This document shows, in pieces, positions 1-8,764 of a stretch of DNA of 15,395 nt. Every line of letters starts with the position of its first letter. Within the stretch, counting starts at the first letter, position 1. A program made the translations under genes and the position numbers. A model generated the notes under the pieces. It searched no databases. It had not been told where the DNA came from and saw nothing but the letters and a program-made list of their open reading frames with translations. Source of the stretch: Chloromonas sp. AAM2 (taxonomy: Eukaryota; Chlorophyta; Chlorophyceae; Chlamydomonadales; Chlamydomonadaceae). The stretch spans positions 47,596 through 62,990 of the forward strand of contig QAXH01004304.1 in the NCBI GenBank assembly GCA_004335635.1. Direction: 5' to 3'.

Positions 1-329
1 TGTGACATGCGCTGCGGCCAGCCACGCTTGACTGGTGTAGTGTGGCGCTCGAACAGCTTCCGGAGGTCTGCCTTGAGGGGTGCCCAGTTGTTGCAATCCC
101 CGTTCCAGCGGACCTTGGCTGTGCGACACAAGGCAATACGACCGCAGACGCAATGTATACTATTTCTTGCCACGCCCACACTCCAATTCTTGAGGTTGTC
201 ACCTTGTCCCTGTTGGCACACTGGTTTCAGTGTCGTCCTTGTAAACTGTCCCAGAACTGGCAAACATCTTTTTTTTGTGTGTCGGCAGGTGGATAAACGA
301 CAGGTTAGTTCAATCCGATCTTCATTCAT
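1..329 (-). CDS. Unrecognised open frame, truncated by the window edge (doubtful gene)
   Basis: On the minus strand a frame opens with ATG at 329-327 and stays open for 109 codons to the window edge. The last third (residues about 70-109) looks the most protein-like, with the motif WNGDCNNWAPLKADLRKLFE. A possible 3' splice site (GTCGCACAG, at about 120-128) precedes that part, so it could instead be an internal exon that starts there. I recognise no family. It lies just downstream of, and in the same direction as, the Lhca gene, leaving little room for a promoter if the ATG is real. The upstream part contains an A-run and a Cys/Arg-rich stretch unlike typical coding sequence. A long overlapping plus-strand frame (7-672) has no better claim. 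Confidence 0.25.
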   Translation of the reverse strand, partial: MNEDRIELTCRLSTCRHTKKRCLPVLGQFTRTTLKPVCQQGQGDNLKNWSVGVARNSIHCVCGRIALCRTAKVRWNGDCNNWAPLKADLRKLFERHTTPVKRGWPQRMS

Positions 330-372
330 GTTTGATGACAGCCGCACTGAGCCAAATGCCGCATACCAAGGC

Positions 373-377
373 TTACA
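373..377 (-). terminator. Candidate poly(A) signal of the Lhca gene
   Basis: The plus strand reads TTACA, so the minus-strand transcript carries TGTAA, the usual poly(A) signal of chlorophyte nuclear genes. It lies about 290 nt past the Lhca stop codon, and I found no other TGTAA between the stop and this site. The assignment is inferred from position and motif only. Confidence 0.45.
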
Positions 378-668
378 CGACAGTGTCAGTCATGACAAAG
401 GTCAGGGAGGAAGAGAGGAGGGGAAAGCAGATATGATATCACTCCGAATCACACGACGGCGCCACGCGCGTTGGCTAGGCTCAACAAAACTGGGGGAGGA
501 ACAGAGCCGGCACCAGCGCAGAGAGGTGGTCGTACAGATCGCATGCCAAGCCAGATGTCCGCAGGGACAAGCACACGCCAAACACTCCTTTGTCAGACAA
601 GCCGACAACTCAATTCCCGGAAAACACTCGACTAAAAATCGCTACAGAAACCCTACACCATCGTGCAT

Positions 669-2719
669 TTAGAGGCGGGCCAGGTCGTTGCTCCAGACGG
701 TGGTGCTCCAGGGGTCAGCCAAGTGCTTGGACAGGCCTTGCAGAGGTGTGGTGCCGGTGGTGTATGCCTGAACGAGCACAAGAGCAGCCAGCAGTACATC
801 AGGATAATGCACAACACACAACATCAGAACCTATCAGGGCGGACACATATTTATGACACACGCAAAGACTTGTGGGCTATCAGGTGTACTTGTAACTGTG
901 CCTGGCATCAGGGCGAGACACATACCTGTGCGGCGAAGCCGGCGAATGCAAGCATGGCCAAGCGGCCGTTCTTGAGCTCCTTGACCTTCAATGTGGCCAG
1001 GTCCTTCTTGGACCAGCCGAAGGGGTCAAAAATGCCGCCTGGATAGCCGGGGGTGTTGCCGTCTGGCAGCTTGTTGTTGGTGAAGATGGGGTCCTGATTG
1101 GCGCTTCCAGGCTTCAGGTAGTCCTGCAGGGGTTCCGTTGAACAATAAGCATTTTGTTGAATCGCCTTGTGCGGGTGCCTTATGCATCACAGCATCTGAG
1201 CAGGATGTGCAACACTTGGCTTTGAGTCATGGTGGACTGGATGGTGTCCGGATAGATGCAAATCCACTGTCAAGCTACCACCATCAGGCACCTTTCGCAA
1301 GCATGTGAAGCACATAACCAAGAACTTGACCTTTTTTTTTGATAAATGGCACTACTTACACACTTACAACAGTTAGCTTTACTTGCGTAGGCCTTTTCTG
1401 AATATGTGTTGTTGATTCACTGACCTGGTAGCGGCGCATCTCCACCCATGCGAACAGCAGCATCTGGACCATGAACAGGGAGCTGGCTGGGGCAAAGTAC
1501 TCGAACTTGCCAGCGTCAAACCACGCCACCTGCATTCATAGAGACGAGACACCAGCCTGTCAGCAACCCTGCGGCATGAGTCTGTCTGTATCTTGGATGG
1601 CTCTATGAATACAATGTCACAGAACCCATCGGTTTGACCGCCCGGTCTGCTGGCCAAAGGGCAACAAAGCACTGTCCACAGGAACAAACCCATCTCTACT
1701 CACGCCTGCGCCTGGCCATGAGAAGCCGATGTTGGACAGCAGCTCGGGGAACAGGATGCCGGCCACGGCAAGCATGGCGAAGCGGCCGTTCAGCAGCTCA
1801 CCCTGCACGTACCTGCAGCAGGAAACAAGCCAAAACTGGGATACTGAATATGAATTCACTCAAGTGTGGCTGAAAAACAATACTGACATGGCTTCAACAC
1901 AGGCCCACCACAGCTGAAGTGAATTGCGGGCAAGCTTTTCAAGCTGGAGCTGTTGCAAACCACTGACAGCCTGGATGTCATAGCTGCATCTCCCAGCAAG
2001 TTGTACGCACCACTTGAGGTTGTCAGAGTTCTTGCCCAGGCCCAGGGGGTCAAAGCTGCAAGGCGATGGAAGTGCAAAACACGTTGTTAAGTAAACCATG
2101 TGAATTGGCATCAGAATTTGGCAGATTTCTGAATCCTATCACACCCCTGTCACTGCTGCATAGAATCCCATCCATACGTTCCCAATCTCGGCCAAAGCCA
2201 CCTAGGCATTGACTTTTGATCAGCGTCCTCATGAACCCACCCGAAGTCGCCGGGCAGTGAGCCGTCCAGGTGCTCTGGCAGCTCTGAGCCGGGGAACCAG
2301 CTGGGGCGGTTCTTCTGGGCATCCTGCAACCAACATGACAGCAGGGCAGCAGTGAGTGCCGGCCACGTGACATGCTCGAAACCTAGGAAGGGTTTTATAC
2401 CTAGGCAAGTGCTCATGTGTGGCATGCGGGCGGATGCAGGCAGGTCCAAGATGCGGTGTGCCACAGGTGGTTGTGCTTGTTGTTGGGTGGGTAAGTGTTA
2501 GGTGGGACGTTAGCCACAGCACCGTAAATATCAATAAGATCAACAACGCCCTGGGGACCCATGCAAGTTGGTGCCCAGTCATCCGCCCCATGCAAGATGC
2601 AGACCTACACCTACAGGTGCACCAGCAGATGAAGCTGAGCACGCGACACTGGCGCGGACCTGCACGAGCGGCAAGATTTGCGCGGTGATCCGCAGGCTGG
2701 GGCTGGCGATGGCCGACAT
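669..2719 (-). CDS. LHCA: Photosystem I light-harvesting chlorophyll a/b-binding protein (Lhca), complete, 7 exons
   Basis: Thylakoid antenna protein of photosystem I, 247 aa, the normal LHC length. Exons in transcript order: 2719-2615, 2323-2241, 2055-2011, 1812-1704, 1529-1425, 1123-926, 767-669; all introns GT..AG, stop TAA. Residues 1-35 look like a chloroplast transit peptide (Ser/Ala/Arg, ending [10 protein letters not shown]). The mature part starts near RPSWFPG and continues with LPGDFGFDPLGLG (about 57-70). Helix B has E83, N86 and R88 (ELLNGRFAM); helix C has Q136 and E144; helix A has E198, N201 and R203 (ELKNGRLAM), then Q215 and H230. Spacing matches the chlorophyll ligands of LHCII exactly. 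N86 replaces the usual His at site 603, a trait of red-shifted Lhca proteins. The start is the first ATG in frame, with a TGA just upstream. Which Lhca paralogue this is cannot be told from memory. The first exon is the least certain part. Confidence 0.93.
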
Positions 2720-2765
2720 ACACAGGAACCCGAACAGACAGGTTCAAGTTCATTTTTGTACGGAC
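2720..2765 (-). promoter_or_regulatory. Immediate 5' leader of the Lhca gene
   Basis: This stretch precedes the Lhca start codon and would be 5' UTR or proximal promoter. No TATA box is visible here or in the next 100 nt upstream. The transcription start cannot be placed. Confidence 0.3.
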
Positions 2766-2831
2766 CTGCTTTGTCTGCCACTTGTTGATCCATTCGCGTG
2801 CCTCAACAACGTTTGGTGCAGTTGCCGCAGC
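2766..2831 (-). other. Orphan exon-like block upstream of Lhca
   Basis: Exactly 66 nt (22 codons) bounded by TGTACTGCAG on the 5' side and CAG|GTCCGT on the 3' side, phase 0 at both ends. The reading is AAATAPNVVEAREWINKWQ plus three residues, an amphipathic, natural-looking peptide. It could be an alternative upstream exon of the Lhca gene, spliced to the acceptor at 2661-2660 that lies inside exon 1 and gives [10 protein letters not shown]. It could also be an exon of another, lost gene, or chance. I found no matching upstream exon or start codon. Confidence 0.3.
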
Positions 2832-3109
2832 CTGCAGTACACAGCCGATGAGACAACAAGAAAGTCAAACACAGAGATTTTCCTCGGGCACTTTTCTTGG
2901 GTGCCAATGAGAGTGCACATCCGAGCCGCGCTGGCGCCTACAACACAGCCTGTACTGGCTGCTTAAGTCTTCTGCTCTGATCCCTGACCCATTCGCCCTC
3001 CCGCATCTGGCTGCTTTAACGTCCTTTTTTGCCCCGTCCAACCGATTGTCTCGCGCATCAGGGCCTGCTTTAGTCGAGCGAAGCTGAGAGGCTGGCTCTG
3101 CATGCTGGT

Positions 3110-3463
3110 GTGCTGATGAGCTACAAGGTCGCAACAACTGAAGGAAAATGCCCCACCTTCACGGACTTGCGGGACTGGGTTGCCTTGGCAGACACACCCA
3201 GGGCAGCGGACTTGGCAAGGGAGAAGGCCATGTTGGAGAGTTTCTGTGAATGGGCAACTCAACAGCTGACTTCTGCCTGGCGCGTGGCGCGCACTAGCCT
3301 TGATCTCTGCCCCCGCCCTCATTGGAAAAGAGTGATCAACGTCTGCCGTCGGTTTTTCGTGCTTGGCCCACGCCGCTGCGGCATGTGCTGCGCCTCACGC
3401 TCCTTGTGTCTTCTAACTTTTGTGTTATGTTGCCATTGCTGCTCCCTCTCAAGTTTCTGCTGA
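3110..3463 (+). pseudogene. Possible retroelement gag-like fragment (doubtful)
   Basis: Frame open for 117 codons; the first ATG is at 3116. Its first 60 residues (TFTDLRDWVALADTPRAADL, then LAREKAMLESFCEWATQQL) look like helical coding sequence, resembling in style the gag-type helical regions of algal retroelements. After about residue 75 it turns Cys/Arg-rich and runs into the trinucleotide repeat. No start context, polymerase or long terminal repeat was found around it. It could equally be a chance frame. Confidence 0.2.
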
Positions 3464-3474
3464 TCCAACAGCTG

Positions 3475-3600
3475 GCGCTTCTTCTCCTGCTTCTCCTGCT
3501 GCATCCGATCTGCTTCTCCTGCTGCTTCTCCTGCTGCTTCTGCTGCTGCTTCTCCTGTGGCTTCTGCAGCTCTGCCGGTCTGCGCAGCTCCTTGTGCTCC
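3475..3600. repeat. Imperfect CTG/CTT/CTC trinucleotide repeat
   Basis: The plus strand is an almost unbroken run of CTG, CTT and CTC triplets, densest at 3505-3562. The minus strand therefore reads GCAGAAG/GCAGGAG units, which in one open frame give a Gln/Lys/Glu-rich peptide continuing to about 3319 (QQEKQEKKRQLLDQQKLE). That coiled-coil-like frame is a low-complexity by-product unless supported by transcripts. Confidence 0.75.
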
Positions 3601-4892
3601 TGACGTTATGCTGCCGCTTCTGCAAGGTACCTAGATACCTAGGTGCCTAGATATGAATTCAGGTACAAATTGTTGTGGCGTAACAGTTATTTTTTTGTTT
3701 GGGTCTGCAGCCTCGGTCTGCGACGGTCAGACGCTTGCAACGTTGTCTGGTGTGCAAGCAGATATGGCCTCACGCAAGGTTTTGCGGCCTTGTAACTCGC
3801 TGAGTTGACTGAGCTTGTCTTGATTACTACCAACAAACTAACCTAGCAGGGAGATGTTCGCTGGATCGCATGCACCGGATGGGCGCACTCTAGGCCCTGC
3901 TTCGTGCCAAGCAGTATCACCTCGCTTCCTGAGAACAAGAAATCACCCTGCGCCCGAATCTTTCTTTGCCGCAGGTCGAAGGCGAGGCTCCACGTTGGCA
4001 ACCACCCTTGCGGTGAACACCCTTCACATCAGGCCCTAAGGCCAGCACACCCACATCTCCTCAAAGCACGCTTGCTGGCTGTTATGGATCCGGGGCTAGC
4101 AGGAACAGGCGTAACAAAGGCTGGGAGCCGAGGACAGGCCTACAGAGGCTGGTATTTGGGGATAGCCTACAAATGAACGAGCAGGTACGCCAGGCGGACA
4201 ATATAATGATTTGGGCATAATTCGGAAGACAATACAGACTCTTAACGACAACATCCTATGTCAAGCACAGGGACCAAACATGACATCCGACCACCACTGC
4301 AAGTCCAAGGGCAAGAGTTCACGTCCGATCATTGACAATTTCACTCCTTTTCCGAGCAATCGGGTTTATGCGTGCATCTTGCAGTCCAATTTTCAGTGGT
4401 GGCAACAAGTGTGAAACCCTAAGCATGAAATCCGGCCTACTGCCTCATGGCATCCGGGCTCATCAGTTCAATACATGCAAGGGGCATCAACAAGCGTCAA
4501 AATATGCCAACTAGTTGGACTGCAAGAAATACCAACTAGCGTCAACTTAGCGAGACTCATGTTTTGTTTTGCTCCCTTCCGTGTTTGGCTCCTGTGATGT
4601 GAACGAATTCAAAACTTAGGTGACGTCGATCCCAGCATGGCTTGGCCTGTCTACAAGATCGCTCAAGGTAAGGACTGGAAATACTTCGGCTGACCAGGTT
4701 TTGTCATCCTTCAGGGGGTCAAAATGGGTCAGTTTTCGAACCGTTTGGCTGGCCAGGCCTTCGTGAAATGTCTTTCCAACAAGCACGTGGTTGCCTTGAC
4801 CTGCAGGCAGCCAGCTGCATAGTTGGGCTAACCCGACCGTTATCAGACTTGTGCCCCACAATCCCGTGGCCATCATCCAGCGAGCTGCGTTG
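3601..4892. other. Intergenic stretch with no recognisable gene
   Basis: About 1.3 kb between the trinucleotide repeat and the zinc-finger gene. Open frames on both strands are short, lack splice-linked partners and match nothing I know. Small structures are visible: CTAG-rich direct repeats around 3627-3652 and a perfect 12-bp palindrome at 4507-4518. The right part must hold the 3' UTR of the minus-strand zinc-finger gene; I found no TGTAA signal between 4501 and 4892 on that strand. Confidence 0.5.
4507..4518. repeat. Perfect 12-bp palindrome CCAACTAGTTGG
   Basis: A self-complementary 12-mer. Half of it (CCAACTAG) recurs at 4532-4539. Function unknown; it could be chance or a small remnant of a mobile-element end. 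Confidence 0.5.
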
Positions 4893-7800
4893 TCAGGATA
4901 TGCAGCAGTCTGACTTAGCCCCAGATGACGCCCCAGAAGCCGCCACCGGCCTGGTCCTAGACGCACACCCCTCCACGTGCCCAACCAACAGCACCGCATC
5001 ACTGAACCTCCGCTCACAATGCGGACACCGGTACTCTTCTCCGTCCCCGCCCGCCCGCCCCGCTCCCACTCCCGTCGCTGCCGTCGCGACGGAATTAAAC
5101 GCAGCCGCCATCATACCACCGGCCTGTGCCAGCGTGCCAGGCAATTGTTGAGCATAACGTAAGCTAAGATCGGCGCCTAGGGTAGGGTTAGCGTTAGGAT
5201 TAGGGTTGGGGTGGTATTCGTCCACGTGCATCACGAGTTTATCGACAGAGGCAAAGCGGGCTCCGCATTGTGGGCAGACCTCCGGTAGGTGCGGGGTCAC
5301 GAGGTGGTTGGCGTTGGATGAAGGTGTGTGCATGGGGTTGCGCACCTGCATAGAGCACATGGGCCAGGGAAACCATCAGTCGTTATGATCGTAGAGTGAA
5401 TATGGTTGGTATGGCACAATCAGTTGTGTCGTTTGCAAGGTTTGTTGTGGAGCCCTTGTGCATCGCAGGGTGCAGCAATGGACAGCAGGTTGCCATACCT
5501 CCTCAGATTAAAAGGCATGTAAGAATAACACTGCACGTGCTAGGCGACTCACCATGCCGCCTGGGGCTGCTGGCGCCTCCATGCGTCTGCGATCTGCCGT
5601 GCCCCTCACGCTGTTGGCGGGGTCGGCGTACTGCTGAGCTGCACGTGCGCGAACCTGCGAGTACAACAAGATACGGGTAGGCCCCCAATAAAACAGAAAC
5701 CATGACAACACGCATGGACTGGCCCAGAACAACAGAATCCAACTGACCTTGGCTGCAATCGTTAGCCCAGTTGCACTGCCCGATTACCCATGCAGGCGTC
5801 GGATGCCTGCTGCTAGCACTACAACGTCCCACGCTCTCCAGTCACCTGCTGAGCACTGCTTGGTCTGTGTGCCACTGCTGCTGTTGATGCCATCCCAGAT
5901 GTAGATGTGGTCCTGTTGGTAGTAGTGGTTGGAATAGTAGTGGTGGGCAGGGCCTGTTTGATGAATCCCATCAGGCCTGAAGAGGAGGACGGGTCTCCAC
6001 GCCGGGAGGCTGCCAGGGCTGCAAAAGAAATACAATTGGAATGCTGGTTGGAGATTCAGACAGTCCAAACAGTGACATCCATAGAACAGATCGGTTGAAT
6101 TGGTCAGCTGCAAAGCAAAAACAAAAGCTTGTCTGTCAGTAGTCATTTGCCGCACCTACCCACTAGATGAGTTGAACTTCTTGCCTATAAGACGCAAAAG
6201 TCGACAAAGACGTTTGTTGAGCAAGTTTCGGCTGGTGTTGATGCCAGAAGCGATAAACTTTGGCAGAATTCGCTTGCCTGCGGTGCTTAATCCGCCTAAG
6301 GGTACTTACACACCACATTTCTGCTCAGCATAGTTGCTGCTACCAGCTTTGGGCATCTTTTCAATTACTTGCTTGACCAATGCCACGGACTACAACCAGC
6401 AGGCGGGCCCGTCCCACGTCCAGTCTGCCCGGCAGAACTTTTATGACACAGCTCTTCTGTTGAAAAGGTTGAAACTCAAGCAACCGCGGAGCTTGCTTGA
6501 GAAACTCAAGCAAGCTTCGGGCGACCCCAAGTGCCACAAGCCGGCGTAGCTGGAGCCCATTCTTGAGCCCAACAACTCAGCTATCATCACCATTGCTAGA
6601 GGTGTAAGACGAGTGCATCTACAGCTTTAATTGGCCCAAGGATTTAGGCAACTACCTTGCTGAACTCCACAACTCAGCCTAGTATCTAGGGAATCGCTTT
6701 GCTGGCTTTGGATTCGACTTTAAAGCCGACTTTGGCTTGACAGCAGGACTCCACTACAACTGAGTTTGCTGCGAAACTGCCTGGGAAAGTTGGCCCGGCT
6801 AACTTCGAATTTTGACCACTGTTCCGGGATGGTACGCGGTGCGTGAATATGAGGACTGTCAGGAGAGTCCGAATCAAAGGACCCGATGCGTCTGATGTGC
6901 CTGGTGTGTTATTATTTGACCTGCTGAGCACCACCACAACAGCAAGTGGGCAGGCTGGCGTGGGATGCCTGTGTGGTACTGTGCTGGGCGCCATGTTGCA
7001 GCGATGCTCCATGCGACCGGCTCCTTGTGTTTGAAGCAATGCTTGGCGCACACCTCGAATGCCGTGTAATGATTATGTCATGAGAGCATAGAGCATAGCC
7101 AGAACACCCCACCTCTTGCCTCTGCACACGCATGGTCTTGCGTGTCCCTGTGCTTGAGACACACCCTTTGGTTGCAGCTTTTGCAGTGGTACATGTTGAC
7201 GGTGCTGAGCTTCTCCTTGCAACCCTTCACTGGGCACCTGCACACAGAGCACACGGACTGGCATGAGGCCCAGGTAGTTGAGCTGCGCCCCCAAGTTTGT
7301 CCTAAGCGACACGCTGCCAAGCAGGCCTAAAAAAACACATTCTTCAAGCTCGCCTTGCTGGGGAAAGGGGAAAGGAAACCGCTACGCTGGACTATGGTTG
7401 CCAGGAGCCTTTTTCCTGTTTGAGGCAAGTGACTCGACCTCTCTGTTCCACCCAATCTCGCTTTTCCACCAACGTGCATCATTCGACCCATTACAGACTA
7501 AGCGGTCTATGCGCCCCACTCACTTGGGTCTTTTGTGCACTCGTGCATAGTTGGTAGGATCACAGTCCGTGCGCTGATGTTCATCAAACACCAGGTTGGG
7601 ATCCCGACCGCCAATCTTCACACCCTTGGCACAGAGTGGGCACACAATGACCTGCATGAGAAGGGCAGTTCAATGCTGAAGGCGGTCGGTTGGTTGGAAT
7701 TAGGGTTAAACGGTTGGCCAGAACAGCATCCAGCCTCTCTTACATGGCTTGCTAGCAATTCCCTTGCTGTAACTTTTTTAGTACGTTCGACATGTGCGTT

Positions 7801-8221
7801 GAAGGTTGTATGCATGCCCATCTCGCTTGAAGTCTCATGGGGCATGCACGTGACCACACTGGTACGTCTGCACTTGCATGCTGTGCACTGGAGTGTATGC
7901 GGCTGCTGCTTACGAGCCAAATAATGTGCTTGCACATTCAGCCTTGTGTGTTAATGAAGCCTGGCCGGACGAGCTGCGCAGTGCACGCAGCTTGTTACGC
8001 AGCATGTGTGCATGTGGGCTTCATGTATGCATGCAACTGTGTCACACTCATACCTCGGTGCTGCGGCCACCAGATGCTGGGCAGCTATGTGACGAGTAGC
8101 CTCTGTGCTCAAGGCAGAACACTTTCTGGCAGCAGTCACATCGAAAAGGCAGGAAGTCTAGCTGGGAGCAGTGCTGCACTGCACAGTGCTGGCCAAGGCC
8201 AAGCAAGTCCGCGTCCGTCAT
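4893..8221 (-). CDS. AN1/C2H2-type zinc-finger stress-associated protein (SAP11/SAP13-like), complete, 6 exons
   Basis: 382 aa. Exons in transcript order: 8221-8054, 7651-7524, 7237-7113, 6018-5846, 5654-5553, 5345-4893; all introns GT..AG, stop TGA. AN1 finger 1 uses C13, C18, C28, C31, C36, H39, H45, C47 (with LDFLPFRCDCC). A C2HC finger uses C60, C63, H81, C86, ending DCDPTNY. AN1 finger 2 uses C100, C105, C117, C120, C125, H128, H134, C136. Then comes a Ser/Thr/Ala linker (141-232), a C2H2 finger (C256, C259, H272, H277), an Asn-Pro repeat, and a C2HC finger (C339, C342, H355, C359). This order matches plant SAPs with two AN1 and two C2H2 fingers. AN1 proteins of this class are tied to stress responses and to ubiquitin/p97-linked protein quality control; the role here is inferred. 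The exon 3 donor at 7112 was chosen because only it joins in frame to exon 4. Divergent from GDH. Confidence 0.91.
5176..5213. repeat. Telomere-like TTAGGG-type run inside coding sequence
   Basis: The plus strand carries a run of GGGTTAG-like units (GGGTAGGGTTAGCGTTAGGA and onward). On the minus strand it is coding in the zinc-finger gene and gives the Asn-Pro run just after H277 of the C2H2 finger. The units are degenerate, so this is not a functional telomere. Confidence 0.7.
6019..7112 (-). other. Oversized intron 3 of the zinc-finger gene with probable decayed insertion
   Basis: At 1,094 nt this intron is about three to five times longer than the gene's other introns (roughly 190-400 nt). 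Its core (about 6170-6840) is more AT-rich than its surroundings. It has one plus-strand frame open from 6100 to 6549 with a single stop at 6331-6333, then several stops. That looks like an old, inverted coding insertion such as a mobile-element fragment. I could not identify a family, terminal repeats or target-site duplication. A perfect 9-bp inverted repeat lies inside. Confidence 0.35.
6472..6513. repeat. Hairpin plus direct repeat of AAACTCAAGCAA
   Basis: CTCAAGCAA (6475-6483) pairs perfectly with TTGCTTGAG (6493-6501) across a 9-nt loop. The 12-mer AAACTCAAGCAA at 6472-6483 is repeated directly at 6502-6513. It sits in the large intron of the zinc-finger gene. Confidence 0.7.
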
Positions 8222-8764
8222 AGGCTGGAAGGGATTACGTGGTGGCCGATCCCTGACCGGCTCAGAGCCTGGGGCTGGGACGAAGCTGAGTGTTTTGCGT
8301 CTGTTGGCACGACTGTTACCAATTACAATTGCTATGTCAAGACTGGCTACTCCACAACTGCGTGTTTGTCTTCCTGAACAGTCCTAAGGTTACTTTGGAT
8401 GGTAACAGAGTACTCACGCGGTCCTGACTGGCAATTGCACTGGCAGAGTTGTGAGTTGTGTGAATGCGCAGGTTGTCGACGTTGAGTACGGCTGGCAACA
8501 GCATCACGAGAGGCTGAACACAAAACTTTTGCAAACTGTTTCAGTTGCAATCTGAAACGGGCATATGCGCGAAAGAACCTGGCATCGCGACGCTTGTGGC
8601 CCAGCATAAAGCGAACAGCCTAGCGCATGCCTACTCGTTCTACGGAGTGACGACGTGCGACCAAACCCTAGATGCTTTGATCTTCCGTGATCGTTGCCAG
8701 ATTGGAAATCGTGCCTGGAAACTTCGCATCGCTTATCATTTGCGCTAAAAACAGAACTGCCAGC
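8222..8764. promoter_or_regulatory. Divergent promoter region between the zinc-finger gene and GDH
   Basis: 543 bp separate the two start codons, which face away from each other, so both promoters and 5' leaders must lie here or in unseen 5' UTR exons. No TATA box or known algal element stands out. The frame upstream of the GDH ATG stays open back to about 8687 but contains no earlier ATG. Confidence 0.6.

Noticed and set aside
7..672. Long plus-strand frame of 221 codons
   Set aside because: Arg/Cys/Gln-rich, no domain, no splice-linked neighbours, and it runs over the Lhca stop codon; probably a chance frame.
926..1812. Similarity between Lhca exons 4 and 6 (GCAAGCATGGC.AAGCGGCCGTT) as a recent duplication
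   Set aside because: These are helices B and A of LHC proteins, whose internal likeness is ancient and family-wide.
4616..5017. Minus-strand frame of 133 codons overlapping the zinc-finger 3' end
   Set aside because: Different frame from the finger residues, no recognisable domain; treated as a shadow.
7113..7122. GC-type donor (GAG|GCAAGA) at the end of zinc-finger exon 3
   Set aside because: It would join in frame to the exon at 5654, but the ordinary GT donor at 7112 joins in frame to a convincing 173-nt exon at 6018-5846, so a non-canonical intron is not needed.
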